Source of the DNA: Erigeron canadensis
Taxonomy: Eukaryota; Streptophyta; Magnoliopsida; Asterales; Asteraceae
Length of the DNA: 64,000 bases
Direction of reading: 5' to 3'
Assembly: GCF_010389155.1 (NCBI RefSeq)
Contig: NC_057769.1
Location: 2,666,001-2,730,000, forward strand
Positions 43,001 through 53,893 of this stretch are shown here, piece by piece. The position numbers and the translations under genes are program-made. The notes beneath the pieces were generated by a model. That model saw nothing but the letters and a program-made list of their open reading frames with translations. It did no database searches and was not told the origin of the DNA. Position 1 is the stretch's first letter. Every line of letters begins with the position of its first letter.

Positions 43001-44087
43001 ACATAAGCTCTAAAGGATAAGATTGAGAAGAACCCATCACCAATGCAACTTTACTATTCCGGGTAGTGACAATAATCTTACTTCCGGGTGCCCCTACAAC
43101 AAACGGGCGTTGGAGGAGTTCCCACTTGTTATAGTCTTCATTCCATACATCGTCTAGAACAATTAGGAACCTTTTCTTTGAAAGTTTTTCAGTAAGAGCC
43201 ACTTGAAGTTGATTAAGATTTACAAATTTTTTGTCATCCCCACCCCCAATTTTAAATTTGGTTTTGCTAATATTCCCTTGAAGTTGATTAAGAGTTTCAA
43301 TTTTTTTGTCATCCCCACCTACATCTTTAAAAATGGTTTTACTAATATTAAATACATCAAACTCATCAGAAACACTGACCCATGACTTGAGTTCAAAGTG
43401 ATCCTTCACTTTCTCATCATTGTACAGAATCTTTGCAATAGTGGTTTTGCCAATTCCACCCAGACCAACAACAGACAGGACGCTGATGTTTTGACTACAT
43501 GATTCATTGTCTAACAGCTTCCCGAGCAATGCCTTCTTATCTGTTTCCCTACCCACGATTGTAGAGACGTCAACTAGTGAAGTTTCCTCCAATCTTTTAA
43601 TTGTTTTATTTGACCTTCCAACATTATCATTCAAACCCAAAAGGTTTTTCTCCTCGACAAGATCATGGAGTTTGGTTGAAATCTCATCGAGTTTAGAACT
43701 CATCTTATGACCATACTTAATTTTATGAGGAGTGAAATTAGTACAACAAGTTGGAATGGTCTTTAATACCTTACTCATGGTGCTGGCATTATGAGATTGC
43801 TGATTCAACTGGCGCCTCAGAGCTTGAGTGGCCAAATCATCAAGTACATCGTCTATTTCGTAAGCCAAAAGCTGGAGTTTGTTTAGCCATAACTGAACAG
43901 CAATGAGGGTTATGTGCTTTCGGCCTGCATCAACAAGCACAGCTTGGATCTGGGACAAGGTATCTTTCCATTTGTTGAGCTCGGAATAGATTCCTGCAGA
44001 TCGAGCCATCCTGATCAGATCAGAAGAAGCCAATTTCTCAAACAGCACGGTAATGAATGCGCTAAGAAAGACTTCAGCAATTGCCAT
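40026..44087 (-). CDS. CC-NBS-LRR (CNL) disease-resistance protein 2
   Basis: A single-exon frame of 1353 residues, paralogous to the CNL at 20969-24916 along its whole length. Coiled-coil domain about 1-170 with AYEIDDVLDDLA at 75-86. NB-ARC: P-loop GLGGIGKTT (208-216), kinase-2 LIVLDDVW (308-315), RNBS-B GSKIIVTTR, a GLPL motif altered to GRLPLA (399-404), FAYCCLFPKDY and a canonical MHD (522-524). Between RNBS-A and kinase-2 a 25-residue unit starting NISKT is tandemly duplicated (247-271, 272-296; absent from CNL1). LRRs run from about 590 to 1330. The C-terminus QIPDHDI is one residue shorter than QIPHLAIE of CNL1. It is in frame, so probably expressed; the two oddities could affect nucleotide-switch behaviour (inference). 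Confidence 0.93.
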   Translation of the reverse strand: MAIAEVFLSAFITVLFEKLASSDLIRMARSAGIYSELNKWKDTLSQIQAVLVDAGRKHITLIAVQLWLNKLQLLAYEIDDVLDDLATQALRRQLNQQSHNASTMSKVLKTIPTCCTNFTPHKIKYGHKMSSKLDEISTKLHDLVEEKNLLGLNDNVGRSNKTIKRLEETSLVDVSTIVGRETDKKALLGKLLDNESCSQNISVLSVVGLGGIGKTTIAKILYNDEKVKDHFELKSWVSVSDEFDVFNISKTIFKDVGGDDKKIETLNQLQGNISKTKFKIGGGDDKKFVNLNQLQVALTEKLSKKRFLIVLDDVWNEDYNKWELLQRPFVVGAPGSKIIVTTRNSKVALVMGSSQSYPLELMSDEEALSLLAQHALGKQNFDSHPTLNLYGEGFVKKCGRLPLALKTLGRMLRTKSSDDEWEELLSSEIWNLPNEGNILPALRLSYYDLPPHLKPMFAYCCLFPKDYVFRKDELVLLWMAEGFLYRSKGSKSMESLGSECFEELVSRSFFQHSTNNKSQYTMHDLINDLAISVGGEFFFMLGEKNAVGGRNEALEKLHHFSFIRQKYLIYGKLKALYTARRLRTFLPVPVMIIRFQHFYLSSKILTELLPQLQFLRVLSLAGYVITVVPRSIGNLKHLRYLNFSETHITCLPEQVGNLYNLQSLLLSGCYRLSSLPDSLTKLINLRHLDIDDTASLKELPMGISGLTSLQTLSKVIIGDANGFKISHLRDLQHLQGRLAIEGLHKVTNSTHAKEANLQQMKGVRDLKMEWSDVFNDYRNELIECEVLEGLKPFKKLTKIVISNYAGTKFPNWLGDPIYDCLTQIMLFRCRGCTCLPTLGHLPSLQKLFVRSMNGLKRVGSELLGTGNGNAFPSLEVLRFIDMEGWKEWSTIHGGGKDGTAVSFPRLSEIYIENCPKLDVLTIEPIHSLRVLHVEKCSAVALRSMIDVSSTITRLTVEEVNGLPTLLDGDFLEHLKAVEYLKISGCDELTYLWESEEEACKILVNLQELEVEKCKNLIRLEEKKADLVMCMKSLRSVRLDNCVRLESYHCGSDSNENLMISFCDSVTSLTFPGVDGHHLPSTFKSLRVWVCHNVEVNWLLSNFLSSLTSLTLCEIPSLRLLPEGCLLHLTHLTIWATEIEAIPEKGYGFLPHLCLRYLSIFECKNMKSFPHKQLQSLTYLEDMLIRDCPSINYSFPGGLWPPNLRKLEIGGLKKLMSEWGMQNFPNSLVKLSLDGETSGEVVSFANAEDSNTATTSTSSPSSCSFLLPSSLTSLEIRNFEELETISKGMEHLTSLEKLEIFDCRKLRDLPETLLPSFSSLSVGDVSRELRRKCSNGIVTGKYWPIISQIPDHDI
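43202..43351 (-). repeat. 75-bp in-frame tandem duplication inside CNL2
   Basis: Two units start at 43202 and 43277 (CTTGAAGTTGATTAAGA in both) with period 75. The units already differ at several positions (for example DVGG against IGGG), so the duplication is not a sequencing stutter. Confidence 0.9.
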
Positions 44088-46017
44088 TGGAAAAAGGAAA
44101 GATTGTTTGTCTCTTGGGGTTTTGATTTGAAAGAAAATTAAAATTATACAGATGAAGAAGCAAAGTTAAATATTGATTGAAATGGGAAAGACTATATGTT
44201 TCTCAAGTTAATTGATTGAAATGAAGAAGATTATATGTTTCTCTTTTATTTGATTTTGATTTCTGACAATGTTTGTAAGGAATGGAATGTATTAGTTACA
44301 AGGAAGAAGAAAAGTATTGGTTACACGGAAAATATTCCTTGCTTAATGATAAAACAAACTTTGTTTAACTTTCAGCCCCTGCTAACAGATGTTTTTCTTC
44401 TTCAGCTCACTTTTAGTCTTAAACTCTTTATGCTGCCATGATTGAAGAATATAATAATAATACGGTAATATATATTAACATTAGATTGATAATTTATGTA
44501 AACTTATATCTATAAAAAATAATTACTGATTTATTAACCTGTTTTTTAACCTTATATAAATACCCTAATATGCATACAAATATAAATAAGCTTCTAGAGG
44601 TAGTAAAAGTTTTTGTGTATGGTTTTTACCAATTAGTATCTTGATTACAAAACAGGGCATTTCATTAGTTGATAATGTGATCCAGAGGATGAGCGAAATT
44701 CAACAATAACCAATATCGAACTAGTACCATTAACGAATACCGATGCCGATGGTATTCTGGACCAGTGAAACAGATTTTAGTACCAAATATGTTGGAAGGT
44801 TTTTTTTTGTTTGTACTTTGTCTTTTTTTTTTTTTTTGTATTCATAGGAGGTTTATTCCATACTGCATTAGTGCATTGTGTTGCTATTTTCATTTATTGC
44901 TTCGGTCATTTTAGAGTGCTACTATTTCTGTCTTATCTAAGACTGTAGTTTGCAGATGTGTAATTGGGTTATTGGTTTTATTGTTTGCTTAGCTTCAATA
45001 TCGGGTCAGTATATGCTAGGAAATTAACAAGTTTCAGTTAGACCTGCATCTCTTGACCCTTGATATGTATTGCAGATTTGAAGTCTGGTAACAATTCTGC
45101 AGTCATTGATATATATGTTAGCTGATCATAGACAAGTAATTCAAGTTAAGAAGGATAGCAAGCAATTAAAAATGGCAGACTCAAGAATATACAAATAACG
45201 GGGTGTATGGGTACGTGTGTTTTGATAGTGATTATGTGAAATCTAAACAGCTGTAGGAGATCAATTTTTTGGATACGTATTCGCGGATTGAAGATTAATT
45301 ACATAATTTGGTTTCACCTTAGATAATTAGTTTTAGTTCACAAATCCTAACATCCCTTAAAATCAGAAGAGACAATAAAGTGAATATAGTGATCTGTCAA
45401 AGCCAGAACCAAAACTCCTATATCGAATGGGTTGCCTTTTTAGAATGTAAGAGTTATAAAAAATTTTAGTTTAATTGGTATCTGTTAGTTTAGCTTTATT
45501 TTTTTGCAAATAGCTAGATGCTTGTTCAAGTCATCAATAGAACAAACATAGGCTGTGGATTACATTGTTGGGTATATATCTCTCCTGTCAGGCTCTAATA
45601 AAGCCCAAGAAACCCAGCCCACTTGAAACACAAATATAGAGTTAACGACCAAAATTGTCCTTGTAGTTTACCACAAAAGTCAAGTTTCATCCTTTTTTAT
45701 CGAAAAAGATACTGACAGTCCTTTATGGGTGAATAAGGTTCAAGTTCAATCCTTTTTTATAACAAACGTTATCTTTTCTTTGTTAAATCCATCACATGCA
45801 TTCCACTTGAGGGTAATTTAGTCTTCTTCAATCTTTAAAGGACGAAATTCGATAAATTTAATCTTTTTCTTTATTTCTTTCATCCATTGATTCTAATCTT
45901 TTTCAATTACAACCAAAACATACCCATACACAAACCCTATTCTTGCATAAAATAGATAAGCAATCTTAACTAATATTAATTGCCTTAAAATTTAATTAAT
46001 GAGATACTTAAAAAAAT
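44088..46017. other. Upstream of CNL2, no gene seen
   Basis: The leader just 5' of CNL2 resembles that of CNL1. Beyond it is AT-rich DNA with T-runs near 44800-44840. The segment 45640-45870 contains words of the AAGTCAAGTTTCATCC type, resembling a decayed MULE-like MITE, without clear ends. Confidence 0.4.
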
Positions 46018-46500
46018 TAATTTGACGAGCATAGTGCCCGCGCGTTGCAACGGTGGAATGATGAAGGTGATAGGTCATAGGAGATGATAAGTCATAGAGT
46101 GTGATAGCCAAATGCCTTAACCGTACAGGCTCCACCCTCAAATTTAAAAATCCGTCCAAAGTATATCAAATGACATCTCTAATGAAAAAGCATGAAATTT
46201 TAAGAACACCCATACAATTTTTATAATTTATCGGTATACGGTTTTTGAGATAAAATATTTTGAATGAATTAGAGAAATAAAATAATTTATGCAAGAGAAA
46301 GAAAAAATGAGTGGTTGAAATTCGAGGAGAGAGGGTAAAATGAGTGGTTTAGATTTAAGGGTTTATTAGGTAGAGATGTTTAAATTAGTAAATAAAAAAT
46401 AAGGGTCATTTAGGTAGTTCAAATATTTTTTTTTGAAAAAAAAAAGGAGGCAGAATGTTTTATATAATAAATATAGAAATAGAAATATAGATATAAATAA
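46018..46500. repeat. Dispersed Helitron-like repeat (inverted relative at 18.7-19.2 kb)
   Basis: It starts at ACGAGCATAGTGCCCGCGCG (46025), shared with 17428. It contains the reverse complement of blocks at 18890-19130: GTGATAGCCAAATGCC, CAAATGACATCTCTAATG and TATACGGTTTTTGAGAT. Non-coding and AT-rich. Confidence 0.6.
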
Positions 46501-47119
46501 CTAAAAACTTATAGTGTACCTAGTACGAGTAGTAAATTTCTTTATCTTCATAATCTCAGTGAGATATCTCTGCAATTTATATGTTTAATAATCCACTTCG
46601 ATATATAATTTCTTTTTGGGTATAAAGAGGGATATAGGATCCATGGTGTATTTAAGCTCAATTTATAAAAATATTCAAAATTAGATTTTTGATCTTAAAG
46701 TTATCTACAACTTATTAGATTTGATTTTTACATATTAAAATAAGATTGAATATAACATTCATTTAAAAGAATGTTATTTAACTCCAACATATCGTATCAA
46801 GTGAAAGTGAACTTTGTTTAAAAAAGTCAAGATTTATATAAACATAAAAAGAATCTCATTGTTGGAATTAAAGATTCAACTGACAAATAACTTTGCCAAA
46901 TATTTGTAACAGGACCACAATAACGCGGTATAATATTATATTATAGCGTATATCATTTTTCATATTATGATTTTGATGTGATAAATAGATCCATCTAATA
47001 TTCTTTGTATCTTGTATGTATCTATATAACATATAATAGATCCATCTGAATCGAGTTGAAGTAGGTGGATATTTTTCAACATGACGTTGTTACATACATG
47101 CATATAATTTCTCTATAGT
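46501..47119. other. AT-rich intergenic, no feature seen
   Basis: No ORF, repeat pair or RNA-like fold could be supported by reading. Confidence 0.4.
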
Positions 47120-47348
47120 TAAGGGGTGTTTGTTATTGTGATTACAAAACAAAATCTGCGTTTTCAAAATAGATTATGCGCTTTCAAAACTACGTTTTGA
47201 AAAAGTATGCAGGTACTTGCTTCTCCAAAACTGCGTTTTCATAGCCGATAATCACTTTTTCATACAAACATTTTTTTTTAATTATTTGCGTTTTACAAAC
47301 GTAATAATCAGATAATCACTTTATAACACAATCCCAAACACCCTTTAA
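47120..47348. mobile_element. MITE with GGGTGTTTG termini
   Basis: The ends are inverted: AAGGGGTGTTTGTTATTGTG on the left and, reverse-complemented, AAAGGGTGTTTGGGATTGTG on the right. It is about 230 bp with no coding capacity. A 3-bp TTA/TAA duplication is possible but not certain, so the superfamily (PIF/Harbinger or hAT) is open. Confidence 0.7.
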
Positions 47349-47732
47349 ATTTAAGGAAAATGATTAATATGTAAAATTAATGTGTCTAAAAATAGGTATA
47401 TTACATGATGAATCTTTAAAGAAAGGAAAAAATCATGATACATATGTCAATCATTTAAGCATTAGTAAATATCTTTATGTCTATGTTTTATATCTATCAA
47501 TCATTTTCTTAAATTTAATTGTAAGATCAAGTGTAAAACATTTATATAATTATTAAAACAATAGGAAACCGAACGATTCTAAAACCTCTAAAAAATCAAA
47601 ATTATTTTAAAAATATGCCACGTAGGATTTATCCTATGTGGCATCTCCATATTTTTTCCCACAATTTATATTTTTTTAAATGATCTATTATGGAAATCAA
47701 TTGCAATTTATAAGTTTTTACATGAAAATATT

Positions 47733-47890
47733 ATTATGACTTAATTTTTTTAGTCATCGACTCATATATATTTTTTTAAAAAGAAAGTTTGGCTCATCAG
47801 AAACCCTGGCAATTATGACTTAATTTTTTTAGTCATCGACTCGTATATATTTTTTTAAAAAGAAAGTTTGGCTCATCAGAAACCCTGGCT
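47733..47890. repeat. Recent 79-bp tandem duplication
   Basis: Two head-to-tail units (47733-47811 and 47812-47890), each starting ATTATGACTTAATTTTTT and ending near AAACCCTGGC. They differ at about one position in the part compared, so the duplication is recent. Confidence 0.9.
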
Positions 47891-48589
47891 TCATCGTGAT
47901 TGTATTATTGTAATTGAGATTTATTGGCCATGTAAAAATCTGATAATTAATGTTTTGATGATTTAATTCTTAAAAGAGAAAAAATAGTGTATAGGAGCAG
48001 TCACTTTCCACCCCAACTCAAACAAAAAATTACTTTTAATACGAGTATTTTTTAAATATTTTTCTGACAGAATTTATTTATCTTTTATTGACTATTTTTT
48101 ACAAAAACGTGATTTTTTCGATTTTGACGGATTAATGTGTTGTTAAACACTTAAATAATGATAATTAGTTATGCACTATGTCAGTTTTATGGACTTTTAA
48201 TGCATCAAAATGTAGTTTTTAAGTGTTCACATTTGTTCTTATTTTAATTTGGTTCTCATTTGATAGTCACATTATATATATATATGAGTATTGTTAACCA
48301 ATTCACATCACGACGTAATTGAAGATTTGTGTTTTGAAAGACCCAAATTCACTCTTGCCAAAAAGTTTGAGAATGGAAACTAACTATTGATATAAAAAAA
48401 AAACTCAACATAACAATGTTGTACATTGAATCAGAGAATTCCCATCAGATTACCTTTATTTTTACATTGTATGGCATATTTCCGTAGTTCCTAAACATAA
48501 ATGTGTTTACTACTAATTTACATATTAATTAACTTTGATACCATTCCTTATAACATGTTTTACAAGTATCTACAAACAATATTCATTGT

Positions 48590-48630
48590 CAATTTAAATA
48601 ACCGCACATCGTGCGGGTAAAATACCTAGT
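48590..48630 (+). mobile_element. Helitron-like 3' terminus
   Basis: A perfect hairpin CCGCAC-ATC-GTGCGG (48602-48616) is followed after nine bases by CTAG and T (48626-48630), the canonical arrangement at a Helitron 3' end. The 5' TC end was not located. No Rep/helicase ORF lies upstream in the window, so any element is non-autonomous. Confidence 0.6.
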
Positions 48631-50171
48631 TTATAATATAACTAAAAGAGGAGGATGGGGTACACTTGGCACCCTTTATCTCCCCCATTTAGCCTAATAC
48701 TTCATCCTTAATAATCCTTTATTTTTAATATTTATTTAATAAAAAATGGCCGACCTTTAATAAAAAAAACCTTATAAAAAAATCTTTATTATTATCTATA
48801 TATATCACCTAGAAAAAACTCTCACATATTCTCAACCCTATGAAAAAACCTACAGCAAAAAAAAAAGCTACGATCAACTACCAAAAAGGTTTTTTTATTT
48901 AAGAAAATGCTAAATATAAAAAAACTTGTATCTTCCATATTAAAAGTCCGTCCCCTGATTTTCATGGTAAATGTACAAACAATTTATGCACCTTAAACAC
49001 AGCCCTAAGGGCTGTATTTAGCAAACCCCTTTTATTTATATACTTTGTTCATATTTAATAATAATTATTATTATTTAACATTGAATTCTTATGTTATTGT
49101 TATTATTATCTCTTTTAATTTAGTTTGTTCTCCATTATAGGTTCATTATTGCTTCTTAAACCCTCACATATTTTCAACCCTAAGAAAAAACCTAAGGCCA
49201 AAAAGAAGAAAAATCAAAACGTTCGACATAGTCTTTGTTGATGAATTGATACGTATTTTTCGAATTATATACTCGACATTTTTTGTTTCTCTTTTTATTT
49301 AACTAAAGTTGAAAAAAAAAGGTAAAATGGAATCAATATTTATATGGAGTTAATTTTCATTTTTTTTTTCTTTAGCATTCGTATTAATTAAGTTATGATA
49401 TTAGTAATACACTTATTGTTTCTCTTTTTATTTAATTAAAATTGAAAAAAAGGGTAAACTATAATTAATATTTATATGGAGTTAATTTTCATATGTTTTT
49501 TCTTTAGCTTTCGTATTTATTAAGTTGTAATATTAGGAATATATTTTTTGTTTCACAATTATTATAATACTCATCCAATGGACGAACCTGAGCACTAGTA
49601 AAAAAATATATATGTGGTTCTATTGAAAAGAGTAATTATTCATATACAGAAAAAAGGTATCCTACATAAAATGTATATATTTAATGATTATATTAAACAA
49701 CTATATAATGCAATATGTATTTTGAACATCATCATGAAAAGTATATATCATGAGGGAATTTAAAAGTATATATATATATATATATATATATCATTACTCA
49801 ATAAGAATTGTTTATAGATTAATTAAAACTAGAATTGTGTTCGTGTCATTCGTCATAGGTTAGTTTATTAGTTTTTAACGAGCATAGTTAGGCTTGTGGC
49901 AAGAAAGCGCTATGCTTCGACCTTATGTAGTGATTGATGTTGGTGATGTTTAGAAAGGTGTGATAATCAATTGTATAAATTAATATATTTTAAATAGTTT
50001 TCCATTTTAAAAATATGTGATTTTCTATTCATTGACATAAAGCGTTTTAACATTACCGCTACATATAGGTATTTAGCTAGGAGAGCAAATTAGTCAATTT
50101 TGTTAGACTAAAAAATCAATTTTTATAAAACACATATATTCATACGAATCTTTGAAATTTTTTGTAAGAGA
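48631..50171. other. AT-rich intergenic, no gene seen
   Basis: Internal near-repeats occur at 49280-49360 and 49420-49500, both with a TTGTTTCTCTTTTTATTTAA segment and TTTATATGGAGTTAATTTTC. A TA microsatellite lies at about 49768-49792. Confidence 0.45.
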
Positions 50172-50176
50172 TAACC

Positions 50177-51699
50177 TGATGCAGAAATGTCCAGGTTTAC
50201 TGAACTGGAGAAAACAAGTGAATTGGGAAACCCAACTGAACTGAAGAAATTAAGTGAAGTGAAGAGAACTGGCCAGATGATGCCACCAGAACAAGCAATG
50301 TTGATTCTACCAGTTGTCGCCCATTTTAAACAACTATTTCCTGAACCAGTCCAGTCGCCAGTAGTGACCCTTCTCCAGTGGCATATTGCTCCAGATGTTA
50401 CCACTAGTGATCCTCTAGTGAAGCTTTCCTGAAGTCAATAACGTTCTCCACTGAAGCACTCTAGTGACCAGCCCCAGTCAAGTCTACTGATGACTGCTTC
50501 AGATTTCAAGTCTCCAGTGGATGCCTAATAAAGTTTGTGTTAATTTGTCACATGTATGTGAGGTCCAAATAAAGGAAGAATGACAGCTGTCGAAGAAGAA
50601 GACAAGGAAGAATGAGTGATCATGTTATTTCTAACGGTTTGTGGGTCCCTATGTAGCACCGAAACGGGTATGGCAAAGGGGTACGGGAACGGGAAACGAC
50701 AAAACTAAAAAATTCAAGATACGGGTACGGCAATAAAAAAATACAAATTTGAAATATATCAAATTTTTATAGACAGACTTGAGACTTCAGATATTATGTA
50801 TAATTGTATTTGTATAATATATGTTTGATCAGTGATCACTCATCGAATGTTTAGTGTTTAATAATCGGTTTTGAAATTAAAAAAAATCGAATGTTGATCA
50901 AATTGTATATAATATAGTCTATTTAGAATACAAAAAGTCCATTAAACTCTAATATTAATTAGACTCAGTATGGAAACTTCAAAAAAATGTTTCGATATCT
51001 ATGGAAAATTCAAGGAAAAGTTCCACTCGTGTTTCGTACACAGAAACGTTTCCATGAAGTTTCTGAAACGGGTACGACTACCTGTTTGGAGTTTCGGTGC
51101 ATCATAGGTGGGTCCTCTTACAAAAGGAATCTTTTTAGAAACTTTGTCTGTCCATTTCCGATTGGCTAATAAATTAGTAGTTGTCCTTTACACATGACAG
51201 CTTTTTATTATTTTATTATAATTTTGATAGCTCCTAGAAAATAGTATTATTATCTATAAATAGGGGTTGTATTTCTCATTGTAAATCAGATTATGTTGTT
51301 GAATGAAATTAATAGAGCAACCTCTATATCTTATCCAAAATCTTCATTTACCTTTATAAATCTTTGATCTTGGTGGTTTGGAGTGATCCCTTTATCTATA
51401 TTTGTGGTGGTTCGTCCTTTATCAAATATAGTGGTGAGATCCAAAATCTTCGATTCCTTTATCTATGTTTGTGGTGACCAGACCTTTATCAAACATAGTG
51501 GTGGTTTAGAGTGTTTCCTTTATCCTTGATTCCGGTGGCTTAGCCTTTACGAATCTTGGTGGTGGATTCTTTTATCTATCCTTTTATTTATCGTCTTGTT
51601 TTGTTGTTTATTTCATAAAATCCAGAAAATACCAAAAGTATCTAATTTCATTTTGTTTAATTTCCGTTGTGCTTGAGTTTTTACGTGTTTTACGCATCA
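50177..51699 (+). mobile_element. Solo LTR with 5-bp TSD, split by a nested MITE
   Basis: The ends are perfect 6-bp inverted repeats, TGATGC and GCATCA, with a 5-bp duplication TAACC on both sides (50172-50176, 51700-51704). It contains a TATA-like CTATAAATAGGGG (about 51257). Many CCAGT/ACTGG words lie in the first 350 bases. No internal region remains. Its own length without the nested 459-bp MITE and its 8-bp duplication is about 1.06 kb. Confidence 0.92.
50649..51107. mobile_element. hAT-like MITE nested in the solo LTR
   Basis: Inverted ends CTATGTAGCACCGAAAC and, reverse-complemented, CTATGATGCACCGAAAC, flanked by a perfect 8-bp duplication GTGGGTCC (50641-50648, 51108-51115). It is 459 bp, non-coding, with GAAACGGGTACG-like words near both ends. 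It inserted after the LTR. Confidence 0.92.
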
Positions 51700-51704
51700 T
51701 AACC

Positions 51705-53115
51705 ATTAATTTCAAGAGACTCTTTCGATTATTTTATAGCACTATTAACAGTACATCTTTATGGATGATGTTAAACTGCTATTCTTTGAATGCATTCAAG
51801 TACACATATGGAAACTACAAAAGCATACATCGAGGTGGAACCGGAATGAACGTATCCGTATAGAGAGTGTTAATCATTTATCCGTTGTTGTCTTTAAAAA
51901 AAATATAAAGTAAATCGTCAAGTAGTCAATTTATATCTTTATTATTTTATACAACAAACTATATCTTTCCATTTTAAACTATCTATTTTAAATAAACTCA
52001 GTATACATTCCATTTTCAACACACTATATCTATTTAAAAGACTTTCAAAATATTTTTCAATCCTATTTATCCAAACTAATTATCTGAGTAGTATCTTCTA
52101 TATCCATTAGTTTAAAAATTTTCACATAGTATAGCTTATAATACTATTTACGAAATTATTTACAATATTGATGCAAGAGAAGGCTTTGTTATATTTAGAG
52201 GCCCGAGATCGAGCTTCTAAAGGTGCTTCACTAAAATGGGCATAACTTTTTCTACAGAGCTCCGTTTTTGACGTGCGACCAATCAAAATGACCGTTGGAA
52301 CGAGGAGCATCAATTTACAAAAGCGATTTGGGTCAGCCTTCGGGCCCAAAAATGCCGTTTTCTATGAGTTATGGACCTTTTTTTTTATGTTTTTCGGGTT
52401 TATTTGGATTTTTTTTTTGTTATAACTTTTGGCCCATTTGTTTGTTTAGGCCCATTCGAATTTTGTTGCATTATTTATGTTCACGTAAACCTAGAACTAG
52501 ATCAGTTTTGATGATTTTATAAAAGTAATTTTCTCTCTATCATTGTGTGATAGTTTGATTTAACCCTAAATTTTAGTATTCTATTGAATCAACGAATATT
52601 AGAAGAATTGTTTCTAATATTCTTTTGAATCAACAGATCCGATTGTTTATCTTAGATTTCCATCTGCGTCAAATATATATCCTTTAACCCTTAAAATCCG
52701 AACTATGAACTCAATTAAAAACCTTTTACTTGTGTTAGCGCTTTAGCCCAAAATTTTAGTAAAATTATAGGAGAAAACTTCTTAAAAAACTTTTTTCTAA
52801 ATGGCCAACAATTACAAAAAAATCTGCGGTACGACATATTTACCAGAAGTAATAATACGTGCATTATCGGATTGTTTACTATAAAGTCAACTTTGATAAT
52901 TCTCTGGGTTATGAATTGAAACCAGCTAGTAATATATTAGTTTATTATAACATAATAAATATTAATAAAAATAAAAATGTTGCGAAAAGACAAGATACTT
53001 TTGACCGGTGACTATATGACTCATTTTTGTCGACAAAAATGAGTAACCGATAGTTGAATCAATTTCTTGTTAGACTTGAAATCTTTCAGAATATTTACTA
53101 TGAAATTCTTTGGAC

Positions 53116-53116
<1 letters not shown>
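51705..53116. other. Intergenic, possible LTR remnant at 52.19-52.65 kb
   Basis: No gene is seen. 52190-52380 (CGAGATCGAGCTTCTAAAGG and GCATAACTTTTTCTACAGAG) and the stretch to 52650 look like retroelement LTR sequence, without clear ends. Confidence 0.35.

Positions 53117-53199
<83 letters not shown>
53117..53199. repeat. (TTA)n microsatellite, about 27 units
   Basis: An uninterrupted TTA/ATT trinucleotide tract. It produces a poly-tyrosine open frame that is not a gene. Confidence 0.97.
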
Positions 53200-53660
53200 A
53201 AAGATCACTTCCATTAATATTATTATTATTATTTACTAGTTTTTTGGTACCTTGATCAGTCCTTAACGATTAAATAAGTAATAAAATTGGTTTGAACCAA
53301 CAAAAAGAAAAGGCATGTTTAAAAGTGTCATACAATAATGAACATATGTAATTACATAGTAAATCGTAAGATTGTCATAAACGACCACTAACTACTATTG
53401 TATCGTGTACATATCAACTCTTTTATTTACTTTATTTTTTTACTTTCTAAACAACATTTTTATTAACTAAGCTAGCTAGCGAGGAGCTATATATAGAACG
53501 ATAATTACAAACCGGAACATCTAGGATTTTGCATCCACGTTTTTAGTTTTACAACGACTAGAACACCAACTCTTTTTATGCTTTAACAAAATCGGACTTT
53601 CAATGTTTCTGTAAAACATTATTAGCTAATTATTAATCATGTAGATTTAGAATTATGCAA
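53200..53660. other. AT-rich intergenic, no feature seen
   Basis: No ORF or repeat boundary could be supported. Confidence 0.4.
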
Positions 53661-53666
53661 TTTGTA

Positions 53667-53893
53667 TTACATTGTATTGTTTAGTTTATCTAAAAGTGGA
53701 AAAGAAAGGAAAGGATAAAATTATAAAATGCATTCTTAAGATATTTTTATGTGTGGAAAGGAAAGAAGTGGAGAGGATAAAAGAGGGAAATGTAGTTGTT
53801 TTTTGTTTCAAAAGTTTTCTCCTCATTTTTGAGGTGATTAGGAATCTTTCCTCTCCTCTCTTCTCCTTTTCATCTTTAACTAAACAATACAGT
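53667..53893. mobile_element. MITE with TGTATTGTTTAGTT ends
   Basis: Inverted ends ATTGTATTGTTTAGTTTATC and, reverse-complemented, ACTGTATTGTTTAGTTAAAG. It is about 227 bp. An open frame across it (53672-53908) starts within one inverted end and runs out through the other, so it is judged non-coding. The target duplication is unclear. Confidence 0.65.

Noticed and set aside
53067..53255. Open frame with a long poly-tyrosine run
   Set aside because: It is the translation of the (TTA)n microsatellite and has no other coding signature.
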